Below are positions 20,901-31,552 of a DNA stretch of 64,000 bases, one piece after another. The notes under the pieces were generated by a model, which was not told the origin of the DNA, did no database searches, and saw nothing but the letters and a program-made list of their open reading frames with translations. The translations under genes and the position numbers were made by a program. The DNA is from Coix lacryma-jobi var. lacryma-jobi (lineage: Eukaryota > Streptophyta > Magnoliopsida > Poales > Poaceae): assembly GCA_009763385.1 (NCBI GenBank), contig CM019825.1, positions 5,328,252-5,392,251 of the forward strand, in the 5' to 3' direction. How positions within the stretch are numbered: the first letter of the stretch is position 1; each line of letters opens with the position of its first letter.

Positions 20901-22041
20901 TCAACAGTTGACACCGACCGGGACATGGTTGAAAAACTGACAGGACTATTACGCTTGGGTGAGATATGACCAAGGTATAGTTCTGGCTGGAAAATTAGGG
21001 ACCATCCGTATGGGGGCCTGCTGGTCAAGACTTGTAACTATTCACATACTACGGGAAGCTCTGGCTCCGAGGAATCCTTTATTGGACCGACAACCGCGCA
21101 CTGGGAGTGGAGAGATGGCGGAAGTAGCATGTACCCACGTGTCAGGACCTGTACTCTTGGGTTAGAGTCCCGAGGTACTTGTCGCTGGCGGAAAATTGGA
21201 GTGGTGTACTGTACTTCCGGGTGGCGTAGGACCGGGCCCAATCTTGGAGGAATCGTGGTAGACGGGTTGGCATATGCAAGCTTGGGTGCTACATATGCAG
21301 TGTGGATAGGGATCCTCAGCTGAGTATTATTTATCCGGATTAACGTTGCTCCTCGGTTATGGAGACTTGGTCCACTGACTGTCAACGGAGAGTGGTTCTC
21401 AACTAGGAATGTTTTGAAATGTAAAATGAATCATGAATGATGAAGAATTGAGGAATACTGAATCTTTCAAAAATAAAATAAGGTTTACAAAAATGCTTTT
21501 CTGCAAAATACTTGATCTTGCTTAAGCCTTACCTTGACTACCCTAAGCCTCTCATTCCTTCTTTAGTCGGGTAAGTCTTGTTGAGTACCCCAGTACTCAG
21601 GGTTTGTTACCCATGTTGCAGGTATGCCTGAGACCCCGATGTGTCTCGCACCCTGTTGCGTGACCTTCGTCCAGGAAGAGGCCGATGAGGCCGATGAGTA
21701 AATGTGCACCCTCGGGCTGGGTGTTACATGTATCTTTATGTTAATGTTTCCGCTACGTTGTCTACTTTGAATCACCCGAACAATGGTTTGTAATAACCGT
21801 ACTCCTTACTTCATTTGAAACCTCGTTTTGTAAAACTAATGTTATTTAAGTCTTCCGCTCTTTATTCCGATGTTATTTGTAAAAGTATGCAATGCTGTAA
21901 CCGAATTGTGAGATGATCCTGCGGACATTGGGCGCTCATGTAGCCCGGTGGCGAACAGGTCTTAATCACATGGAACATGGGTTCGGCTGTCAGAGGTTGA
22001 CAGGGACACGTGGGCCATAGGATTAGGGTCGTTCCGTCACA
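17953..22041 (+). repeat. LTR3, complete 4089-bp LTR
   Basis: It starts TGTAACACC and ends CACA, the same length as LTR2. About seven substitutions separate it from LTR2. In the stretch shared with LTR1, LTR1 and LTR2 agree against it. A TATATAAG box lies at 18925 and the CGCCCGAGCC minisatellite at about 19384-19604. It is followed by GAATC and older LTR sequence, not by a PBS, so it is the 3' end of the array. Confidence 0.95.
18925..18932 (+). promoter_or_regulatory. Putative TATA box of LTR3
   Basis: TATATAAG is identical in context to that in LTR2. A transcript from here would read out of the array into 22042 onward. Confidence 0.55.
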
Positions 22042-23871
22042 GAATCGACGATCTCCATCAGTCGGTACCCCTTCGCCGGTCATTTTACAGAAAGGCCATT
22101 ACAATTATTCGAGCCTCAACCCGCGGTCCTTTTGAGCACTGTGCTCTGTGTCTGTGAAAACTTGCTTCTAAGCCCCTGCGTTTCATCCAAATTGAGGCGC
22201 AGTCCAGCCAGATCTGAAATTCGTCTTAAATCAATTTAAATTCAAAATCAATTTCAGTTTATTTACAGATTTGCCACCAGTTTTAAATGCTTATAACTTC
22301 TACGTTTTTAGTCCGATTTAGTCCGTTCAAGTTGCGTTAGATTCGTTTTGAGAAGATCTATCTACATGTATGAAAATCTATACTGTTTTCAGTACTTAAA
22401 ATTTGAGTTAGGTTTAATCTACTAACCAAGGTTTTGTAACTTGTTTAGATCATAACTTTCGCGTTATAATTCCGTTTTTCGTGATCTTCGCGTTTATGTG
22501 ATCGTGTTGGATCGTAGTTTCTGTTTTCAAACTTTTTATATTATTTTCTTGCTGTTGGTGTAATGTTCTAATTATAGCTTGTTTGTCTTGCATGATTGTG
22601 TTCCGATGATTGTGTGTTGATGTGATAATCGAGTATAGACGGTGAGACATACGCCGGTGATCAGGAGCCCTTCTACGACAACCAGGATCAACCAGAGTAC
22701 TCTGAATCAGGCAAGTATAGCATGGGATCATCCTTGTTGACCTATTCACCATGAAGCATCTAAATTCATATGCATGTGTCTAATTTTGATCTCCTATCTA
22801 GTTTACCCTAGACTTTTGATCCGTTACCTTGTTAACCTTGGGATGCTATGCATATGGGTAGAGTTTTGCTAGAGCTTTACTTAAACCAAACATGATCTAA
22901 TAACGGTGAATAAAACTTGATCTTTTTAGCAACATGGTTTAGGACCTCCTGTCAGCAAAAGCTGGGACATACAGTGCAACCATGAGGGTTATATGGCTCT
23001 GACCTTAGCTCAGTATAAGGACCTTTTCTAGCTTGTTAGTGGTTACCCGAAAGGGCGCATAAGGCGCTTGACGAGCTGGATTTAGGGCGGCTACTTTCAC
23101 CTTGCCTGCGTTGCCGTAAGGTTGGGAGACCCTTCTTCCCCTTGCCTTAAGACCTAGCGGCCCTAACTTGTTAGACGAACCTTTGAAAGGCTTTGCGTGT
23201 ATCCTGCCCACTTACCTTGGAAGTGTTATGGGAGTAATTAACCCGGGCATCTGGATATCACGACTCATCGGGTAAAGTGTACACCTCTGCGCAGAGTTTA
23301 ATAAACTGATATATCAGCCGTGCTCACGGATACGAGCGGCCCGGAAAACTCACAGACTTAGTTGTTATATGATGTTTATTTATGTTGCTCATGTTGATTA
23401 CCTTATCGCTATGTTTCAGTTATTATGATCATGTGGTTAGGGTTTTAAGCATTCATATATGTTCACCTTAATGTTAAAATGTTGCCAACTAAAAGCTACT
23501 GCAGTTTAACCAGTGTCAGCCTTTTGAGCTTCATGAACCCCATGTTACACTTGTTAAGTACGAGATGTACTTATGCTTGTTTATTTTCTTTCTACTTGGA
23601 TAAAAATCCCGGATGGGTAACAGATTGCTATGGTAACGACGACTTCCCTGAAGAGTTCTAGTCTTGCTGTCAACCAGTCATCTTCCCTGTGATGGAGCTA
23701 CCGCGAGAGATGCTTTATATATCCGCTGCTATGTAAAGACTTTGAATAATATTCGTTATGTAATAAACATATGTGATGGTACTTCTTAAATTTGTGGCTT
23801 ATGTGTGTGATTGATCTCTGGGCACACATAAGTTATTGCATTCAATTTTGTTCTTAAAATTGGGTGTGACA
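22042..23871 (+). repeat. Right part of an older gypsy-type LTR, interrupted by the array
   Basis: It has no coding capacity. The composition and end (GGGTGTGACA at 23862-23871) match a grass gypsy LTR as I recall them, and CCGTGCTCACGG at about 23311 is a typical block. No primer binding site follows, so this is a solo or 3' LTR. Its left part must lie beyond the array, left of the window. Family assignment and plus orientation rest on memory, not on a search. Confidence 0.6.
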
Positions 23872-24044
23872 TAGCACCACATTATCAAATCATGAACTAA
23901 TTAGTCTCAATAGATTCGTCTCGCGAAGTAGACTTCGGCTGACAAATTAGTTTTATAATTAATCTATATTTAATACTTCATGTATGTGTTCCAATATTCG
24001 ATGTGATAGGTGAAAAAAATTTAGGATGACATCTAAACATGGGC
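23872..24044. mobile_element. hAT-like MITE fragment, interrupted by the older LTR
   Basis: Internal sequence of a common grass MITE (TAGCACCACATTATCAAATC) runs to a terminal end ATCTAAACATGGGCC, which resembles the inverted end of the next MITE. The left part is missing, which suggests the LTR at 22042-23871 inserted into it. Confidence 0.5.
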
Positions 24045-24284
24045 CCTGTTTAGATTCCTTCCAACTTTCAAGTTTTTTTCACTCTCTCTCCATCACATCA
24101 ATATTCAGACGCATGTATGAAGCATTAAATGTTGGTAAAATAAATAACTAATTGCACAGATTAGTTGTAAATCACGAGATGAATCTTTTGAGCCTAGTTA
24201 GCACATGATTGAACAATATTTGTCAAATACAAACGAAAGTACTACAGTGTTAGAATTGTAAAAAGTTGCAATCTAAATAAGGCC
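24042..24284. mobile_element. hAT-like MITE
   Basis: GGCCCTGTTTAGATTCC at the left and CAATCTAAATAAGGCC at the right form imperfect terminal inverted repeats about 243 bp apart. There is no ORF. It abuts the previous MITE, sharing GGGCCC. A clear 8-bp target duplication was not identified. Confidence 0.6.
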
Positions 24285-26344
24285 ATGGTCTAGTATGCGA
24301 AGGAGTCAGAACCAATAAAACTAAAATATTGACTTCATCTACTCCTAGTTTATCTTGAGAGCACTGGCGGACCCAGGGCCCGGCGACCCTAGGCCTCCGC
24401 CCGGGCTCCTAAGCGTTCAACTTCACTACTTTTAATTACTGTATACTCCATATATATTGGAGATTAGGTCTAATGTGCTACTTAGCCCATTAACTTTCTG
24501 GACTTCTAAAAGGTTCTGGGTCTGCTACAGTTTGAGAGGAAAAAAGAAACAACTCCTCACTATAATATATGAAGAAGCCGATGCTGCTCGGAGCTATCAA
24601 ACGAGGTCTAAATTGTCATTACCAACCTTTGGAACCCTTTTTAGCCATTTCTTTTCCATTTAATCAGTTTGTATTTTATTTGGCACTTGGTGTAACCCTT
24701 TTGTCCTTAGGACAATTCCAAGATTGTTAAAAGAGCTAGCTTATAGAATAATATTTATATTCAATTAAAATATGAGAGAATGATAAGCTAGATTTTTATG
24801 GAGAGCTAAGCTCACACTTTCCTATAATTCATGTCTATGCTGCTAGGTTACTCTATTTTTATTTTTATTTTTTGATTATATGAGCTAGCAAGTTGAATAT
24901 ATTTTTTGGGTGCCCTTAGGAGATCTATCTTATCCATTTATTCCAACGTCCATCTTCCGGTCACATGCCAAACAACTGCTTTCTGTTGCGCCGTTAGCAC
25001 ACTACTCGTCGACCTCACACAGTGACTCCAACTTTCGAAGTCCTAAGCATGCGACTCCATGCATAATGCAGTTCTAAATAGTGGATTTTGAATTTTTTGA
25101 TGGATTGAATGATATAACACGATTAAGAGATTAGCATATTCTATAAGATTGTGTGATTATGTGCATGTGTTTAGTCCCAAGATAATCTGTGTATTTAAGT
25201 TCATGTGAATCAAATGATACACAAATGAAGCCCAAAATTGATATATGAAATAAAAAATGGCAAGAAAATGTTGACAATGATAAAAGAAAGCATGAATTAA
25301 TATATATCAATTGTCTTGTATTTGAGACTGTATAAAGGACATTATAATTGGATTGGCATGTTACTTAAAAATAGCAAGCATAAATGAAAAGGGTGAAAAA
25401 CACATGGATAGTTGCATATATGTTGGTCTCAAATCAAGTGCGTGGAAATAAAATCAAGAATATTGACATTAGATACCATGATTGATCATTGGGGTAAGTA
25501 TGTTTAAAGAAGGAAGAAAGAAACATAGACTATTGTGAATGAGTTGGTTTCATATGAAGAGCTTGCCAAATAAATGAAGAACAATGATATTGGACTTCAT
25601 GTTGAACAAAATAAGAAGTGGATTTCAAATGAATGTTTATTGTTGTACAAGATAAGGCTTGACTTGAGGATGACGAAATAATGTGAAGATAAGAAAATGG
25701 CTTCGAAGGACTAAGCTAAGGTAAAAAAACAAGTGACGGCTTGGCGGCTGAGGTACCATTGCTAAGGTGAAGAAAGAAAAGAACTTGTGTTAATCAAGGG
25801 ACTAATCAAACTACGAGGAGTTATGCAATATAAAGTATTAAATCATTACTGAACTATGAAGAGTTAACTTATCGATGAAAAGTATAACCTTGATTACATG
25901 GTTTGAAAGATCCAAAGTCACAAGGTTGAGTGATATTCTCACAACCATGCAATATTGAAATTTGAAAATCCTCAAGTTGGGAATACTCTAGCGACGACAT
26001 TGCTTCAAAACATAGAAGCCATCACTTTGGAGGCTACTGGTGCATTTCACGTCCTAACTTTGAGAAAGCCTTAGGAGCTCTCTCCATCCTTCCTTTGTGG
26101 CAATTGTGTGACTTGAGTGGCATCCTTTGAATTAGTGTGAGATTTGAGTAGTGTGAGCTTGTGAGAGCACTTGTGAACAAACCTAAGCATTGAGTATTCT
26201 GTGGCTGCATCAAGCAACTTGTGGAGCATTTTCTACTCATGGAGGTAAAGTCTCCTAGATGACTAGCTAGGCGTCTTGGTGAGGGTGAGCACCCAAGTTT
26301 GTGTGCCACAACACAATTTATGAGGGTTGTGATCTTGCCCCTAT
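24285..26344. other. Intergenic, no gene recognised
   Basis: The stretch is AT-rich with only short random ORFs. CACTGGCGGACCCAG at about 24363 resembles the end of the hAT-type MITE at 39779. About 26010-26330 (TGGTGAGGGTGAGCACCC and flanks) looks like the end of a degenerate copia-type LTR, with low certainty. Confidence 0.4.
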
Positions 26345-26508
26345 GATTTGCAACTTGTTACCACACGTTACAAAATGGATAGTGCTGGATTTAAAAAATC
26401 ACAGCACAGTTCTATGTTGGGTTCAAAATTCTAGTGGCAACAAACCAGGCACCACCGACAAATCCTGACCAATATAACAGGATCAAACTGATAACTAGCT
26501 GGTTTCAG
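26345..26508. repeat. Repeat shared with SFT2 intron 2, copy 1
   Basis: About 165 bp lying just 3' of the NLR gene closely resemble 33578-33744 inside the SFT2-like gene, in the same orientation. Shared blocks include CAACTTGTTACCACAC/GTAACTTGTTACCACAC, AGTTCTATGTTGGGTT and CAAACCAG. Small indels separate the two. It may be a segmental duplication or an unrecognised dispersed repeat. Confidence 0.7.
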
Positions 26509-26985
26509 GCAAGCAAGAGGACATTTATGTCGGTAAGCAATTGCTCTAATCGATAAGCAAAGCGGCATATATAGTGGAGCCTAAGTAATCCAAAAAATAT
26601 ATATACAGATTTATGTACGAAGCTGTGAGACTATCACTTGCCTAATGAAGATTAACGAACTGTGCGAAATCATCGAATCAGGAACCAGTTTTTGAAGAGA
26701 AATTTTGGCAAATTCTTCTCAGAAGATTACCGTGTCATTCCATTATAAGAAAAATGAATGATTATACAACACTTTAAGGTACAATCTGTGGTTGCATGTC
26801 TTTCCTTCTGGTACGACATTCTACCAACTAATAACCTACAGTAAATACAGCATGTAGTGCAAGTGTCGAGCTTTCCGGTTTGTAAACAGGCACTAACTGC
26901 AGCAGAAGCAAACATACAGAAGTACAGTACAGTACACCGTTAGATAAGCCAGCCACAAGCCCTTACAGACATCGTATGGATTCTT

Positions 26986-29900
26986 CTATGTGGCCCTGTT
27001 GTGACAACCAGGTGAAAACCGACTCCGTCTACTAAATCCGATGTCAACTGTGGCACAGTTGGGAAGCATATTTACTTGGCCATTGATGACAGATTTGACG
27101 GCCTTCTCCGCGGGATCATTTTTACCTTCAGAAATCATCCGGATAGTAAGACCAATACGTTTGATATTTGAGAGGTGCCCAATGCCAACATCTAAACTTC
27201 CATACGATGAAAGTGCTTTATCTGCGTCGAATCCAAGCCTAAGCCATTCTAGCATTCGCATGCCTCCTTTAAATACCAAACCAGGTCCATCTATATTATA
27301 GAACTGGAAACATGTTAGACTTCGAAATGCACCGTAACTGACGATGAGTCCATCTTCTGCAACTTGCTTCACATCAAGGTATAGGACTCGAAGGCCAGGC
27401 AAATCTTCAAGAATACACAGATAGTCCCTTTCCATCTTCTGAACAAGTATATCCAAGTAGGTGAGATCACAAAGACTGGAATTAATCCACTTCGGAAACC
27501 TGGAGTATTTACTGATATGAATAAACCTTTGGAGGCGGCATGGTACAGGGTACCATGATTCCACAAGACAATCTCTGCCACCAACGTTGTCATAAATATA
27601 GACAGACTGAAGGTTTTTTCCTCCGAGGTTGCAGAGAGATGAAATCAGAGATTCCTTTCTAGCTCCCAGATCACTTGTTCTGTCCCACATGAACGTCACT
27701 CGGAGCACCCTCAACTTGCTTAAAAGTGCTAGATCTTCCCCAAAATTTATGGAGCAGTTGCAGCCATCAAGATTCCCTAACTCCTCAAGGGATTCCATGT
27801 TACCAAACCCATCTGGCATCATGAGTTGGTACCCAACAAGACACATCAGTCGCTTGAGCTGAACAATACTTTCTGGAAGCTGTGTTACTCTAGCTCCACT
27901 TAAATCAAGAGTCTGCAGATACTGTAGAGTCCCAATTTGAGCTGGTAGTGTGACACCCATTGCTCCACCAAACCTCAGATATCTCAGATGGAATAAACTT
28001 AAAATGCAATCAGGATCAACAGTCCGATTCCTTATTTGGGCTGGTAGTGTGACACCACTTGCTCTACAGAACCTCCGATACCCCAGTTGTAATAAAAATA
28101 TAATGCCATCAGGATCAAGAATCCTCAAATCATTGTATTCCTCTATATCTAACACCCGAAGGATAGGTAGGTCCAAAACAGGAGGCATCGTCCAGCCTCC
28201 AACATCGCATATACTAATTGAACGGAGATGAGACAGATTCATGGTTCCTCGAGATACTGCCAGTGCATGTATTGAATTGTACCGGACAGAGAGCCGACGA
28301 ATCCTTTGGTTTGAAGATGGAAAACCCTGACCATCCAACACAGTTACAAAATTTTCTTCAGCTGACCGAGAGATGAGGAAGTTCAATACAATATCATGGA
28401 CTCGACATCCTTCTTCTGTGTGCATTCCATACCTTGGAGCCAAGGTTACAGGCTGGATCAAACTCCTATTTATCAACTCATAAAAGTAATTGTCGGCAAC
28501 TTGTTTCAAAGTTAAATCTTGTGTTTTAGTTATAAATCCTTCAGCTATCCATCTCCATACCAAGATATCTTTGTAAATCTCATGATCCTCTGGAAATGTA
28601 CTGAGATACAATAGGCAATTTCTCATATAGAAAGGTAGGTCATTGTAACTGAGAGATAGTATCTTATCTATTACCTTCGGCCCACTGTCTTTTTCATGCA
28701 TATAACTGATAGAATTAAGTGCCCTCTCCCATTCTTCCTTGGTTCTCGGTTTAGTAGCTAACAAACTAGCTAGAGTAACAATAGCCAGTGGCAAACCATC
28801 GCATTTTTCAAGTATCTCATTTTTAATCCCCTCCAGTTGAATAGGAAACTTATCTTCATCAGCACATAATGTCCTTTTGAGAAATAAATTTTCAGAATCA
28901 CTTATGCTAAGAGGTTTCATCTGATAAAGAAAGCCCTCATCTGAAGTGCGGCGCAACTGGCCTACACTGTTGATGCGTGTTGTCATGATTATTCTACTTG
29001 TATGGGCATTTTGAGGAAGAGCATATTGTATGTATTGCCATGCTTCATCTGTCCAAACGTCATCAATTACAACAAGATACCTATATAACCAAGTTTGTCA
29101 GCTTTTGCAATATAAATGGAACAGAATTTTGCATACATGTAAATATGTTACGGGAGTTTTAGGCTAGCATTCTTTGGTCAATCCGTACCATTGTTTGCAC
29201 TGTATATTTGCTGGATTGTGTACCGTAAATTATAGGCGTGTTACCATGATGATGGATTAACTAAACGGTTCTTAGAATTTGATTGTTTAAGTTTTGGATT
29301 ACAGTCATACAAATTGCAAAACTGTGAGTTATTGTAATTTGGAGGTAGTAATTTGGACTTTTTCCTAAAAAAACATATAGTAACTAAAGGCTGTGCAGTT
29401 GTACTCATTTACCCTTACCCAGAAATAACCACTAGTAGTAAGATTCACAAATTTCTAAAAGCAAAAGGTAAACTAACCTTTGATTTTCAAGATGTGATCT
29501 CAGTTTGTCGATCAGTTGTTGGTCGCTGCAAGATCCCATAGCCATCCATTCTGTATCTCCAGTTTGATATTGCAGCTCACGTAGAATGTTGTTCATGTTG
29601 GGCTTCTGTGATACAGACACAAAAGCTGCACAAGAAAACTGACCCTTGATTTTCTCGTACACTTGTTTTGCAAGCGTAGTCTTGCCTGAACCTCCAGATC
29701 CAACAATGGAGACAATCCTACATCCCTTTGCTAGGTTCTTGCCAAAGAGGCGACCAATGATCTCCTGGCTTGGTTTTTCAATGCCCACGAGTTTTCCCAC
29801 CTCCACATAGACTGCCTGTAACCGAGGATCCATCTCCAAGCACCGAGGATCCATCTCCGCGTGCGAGATGCTACTACCGACTCCTTCAATCTTGTATCTC

Positions 29901-30319
29901 TCTCTACGCTTGCTTGCTTCATTGCAAGAATCAAATATTTTTTCGATCTCCTTGGCAAACCTGTGGCGGTAGCGTAGTTTCTTGAGCTTCCGGATCTTCT
30001 TGCCGAAGAATCTCTTGGCTCCGGTGGCGGTGTCCACGGGCTCATGGTCGACGTGGTGAGTGAACAGATCGATGCTGTCCTCCATGTCGTAGGCCAGCTC
30101 GCGCATCTCGGCCGCCCAGGCCTTGGCCTGCGCGTCCGGGTTCTCCATGGCCGCGAGCTTCTCCAGCGCGAGGTTGATGGCGACCAGCTCCTTCCTGAGC
30201 TGCTCCAGCTTCTTCCTCACGCTCTTGAGCTCGGTGTACTTCTTCTCGATCAGGCTAGTGAGCTTGCCGAGCACGGGGCTCATCAGGCCCGTCAAAATCT
30301 GCTCCCCAACTCCTCCCAT
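26986..30319 (-). CDS. CC-NBS-LRR disease-resistance-type protein (two exons)
   Basis: Exon 1 is 30319-29478 and exon 2 is 29080-26986. The 397-bp intron (29477-29081) has GTTAGT and AG ends and splits an Arg codon. The product is 978 aa. Residues 1-145 are an Rx-type coiled coil with an EDVID-like motif (MEDSIDLF, 79-86). The NB-ARC domain follows: P-loop GSGGSGKTTLA at 207-217, kinase-2 YLVVIDDVW at 282-290 built across the intron, RNBS-B SRIIMTTR, GLPL at 375-378, and MHD as VHD at 508-510. Leucine-rich repeats fill the rest. NLRs of this class sense pathogen effectors and trigger immune signalling. A 16-bp direct repeat near 29820-29855 duplicates an MDPR motif at residues 156-165. All key motifs are present, so it looks functional. 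The exact start, effector and expression are unknown. Confidence 0.88.
29081..29477 (-). other. Intron of the NLR gene
   Basis: In gene orientation it starts GTTAGT and ends TATATAG. It interrupts the NB-ARC domain between P-loop and kinase-2. Without it the frame hits stops and the kinase-2 motif is lost. Confidence 0.85.
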
Positions 30320-31552
30320 ATTCAGATGCCGCTAGTTGCCCAAAATCCCTGTTGGAAATTGATCCTCCTCTCCAAGCAATTGATCCTCCCTGATGGAAAA
30401 GATCTGTCTGCAAGAACTTCAGTGAAGCTTGACTTCGCAGCATCTCTTTTGTGTGGTGGTGGTTACGGTCTTACGGAGTACAGTACCCTTCACTTCACTA
30501 CTTCAATGGCGGGCCCGACACAGGCTGACCGAAGACTTTTGCCTTGTGCAAGTGCAAGGTTTGCAGCACCACCTAACACAGATAGCGATCCAAAATTGAG
30601 AAATCTGCTATACCTATGCCTATATTAAGAGCAACTCTAACAGTTTGCTAAAAGAATTTGACATTCTAGTATTTTTGCTAAAATCATAAAAAAAAAACAG
30701 TCTCCAATAAGTTGGCAAAAGTACAATTTTAAGATCTTAACATTCTTTCTCATTCCCGGCGCAAATTTGCGCGTCACGACGTAGAGATGCATGCAACGTG
30801 GCAGCTACAAATGGTCCTAGTCGCTCGCGCACACCCTTCAATTTGCTAAGCCTAATGTTTCATTTTTAATTAAATTGATGTAAAGAGTATCTTCTCCAGC
30901 TAAGCTAAACTTTTCCTCATGGAATGTCCCTCGGCTCTGAAAGAACGTTGCCCATTGATTTGCAAAGGACACTACAAAAACAACTTCTGCAATTGTAGTG
31001 TGGTAGTGTGGATAATTTAGTTATTTGTTCACAAACTTAATAGACCTCTCAACTCGATCATCAGCCTCCAGTTTGCCGGATCTCAGGCGCCACGCATCTC
31101 AAATGACCGCTGAATCAGAGACAAGTGCCACTGCCAAACATTTGAAAACACACTTTAACTTGGTAGAATTATCGTGCCAATTTATTTATACTAAGAAATA
31201 GTTATATATATAAATGATACATCAGAGAGAGAGAAATGGCCCGCAGTAGAGCAAACAGGAGCACTGCAAAGAATTGAAATAATCTAACATCATCCCACAG
31301 CGTTATCTTTAACTTGGTCATAACAGATCTCTTTCCACAATATACAGCCACAAGGGACACTGAGATAGAGGCGTGATGAATCCTTTTCACTCTATAATCT
31401 ATATCCAACACCAGTACAAGTGTAGACAAATAAACAGGATGCAAGGGGAGGGAAGATCATGAAATCTCTGTCAAGGGGATGATCAGCAACTACATACAAA
31501 AATCTGGTACCGATAGCATGGTATGGTCAAGTAAATGTATGACAAAGGAAGA
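30320..31552. other. Intergenic between NLR and SFT2-like gene
   Basis: It contains the NLR promoter side and the SFT2 3' flank. TTAAGAGCAACTCTAACAG at 30625 resembles a Tourist-type MITE end, but no matching right end was found. A GA run lies near 31226. No coding sequence was recognised. Confidence 0.5.

Larger units (their letters stand above)
1..22041 (+). mobile_element. Ty3/gypsy Tekay-type (Del) chromovirus, three-LTR tandem array
   Basis: The order is partial LTR1 (1-2473), internal 1 (2474-8168), LTR2 (8169-12257), internal 2 (12258-17952), LTR3 (17953-22041). Every corresponding landmark I checked is offset by exactly 9784 bp, so I saw no indels between copies. The pol order protease, RT, RNase H, integrase places it in Ty3/gypsy. 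The C-terminal chromodomain, TGTAACACC-type LTR start and initiator-Met PBS point to the Tekay/Del lineage. The missing 1616 bp of LTR1 lie left of the window. The five bases after LTR3 are GAATC; the matching left target duplication is outside the window. Unequal recombination between LTRs is the likely origin. Confidence 0.95.

Noticed and set aside
1..22041. Array as two independent Tekay insertions
   Set aside because: Independent insertions would not share an LTR or keep an exact 9784-bp period; tandem recombination (or an assembly duplication) is the simpler reading.
25000..26330. Possible lncRNA or copia LTR remnant
   Set aside because: Resemblance to a copia LTR end at about 26010-26330 is weak. 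No TG...CA boundaries or target duplication were found, so it is listed only as intergenic.
26986..28986. NLR as a truncated pseudogene lacking the P-loop
   Set aside because: A canonical GT/AG intron joins the P-loop exon in phase and restores kinase-2.
29731..30628. ORFs overlapping NLR exon 1 on both strands
   Set aside because: They are shadows of the coiled-coil exon; no independent features.
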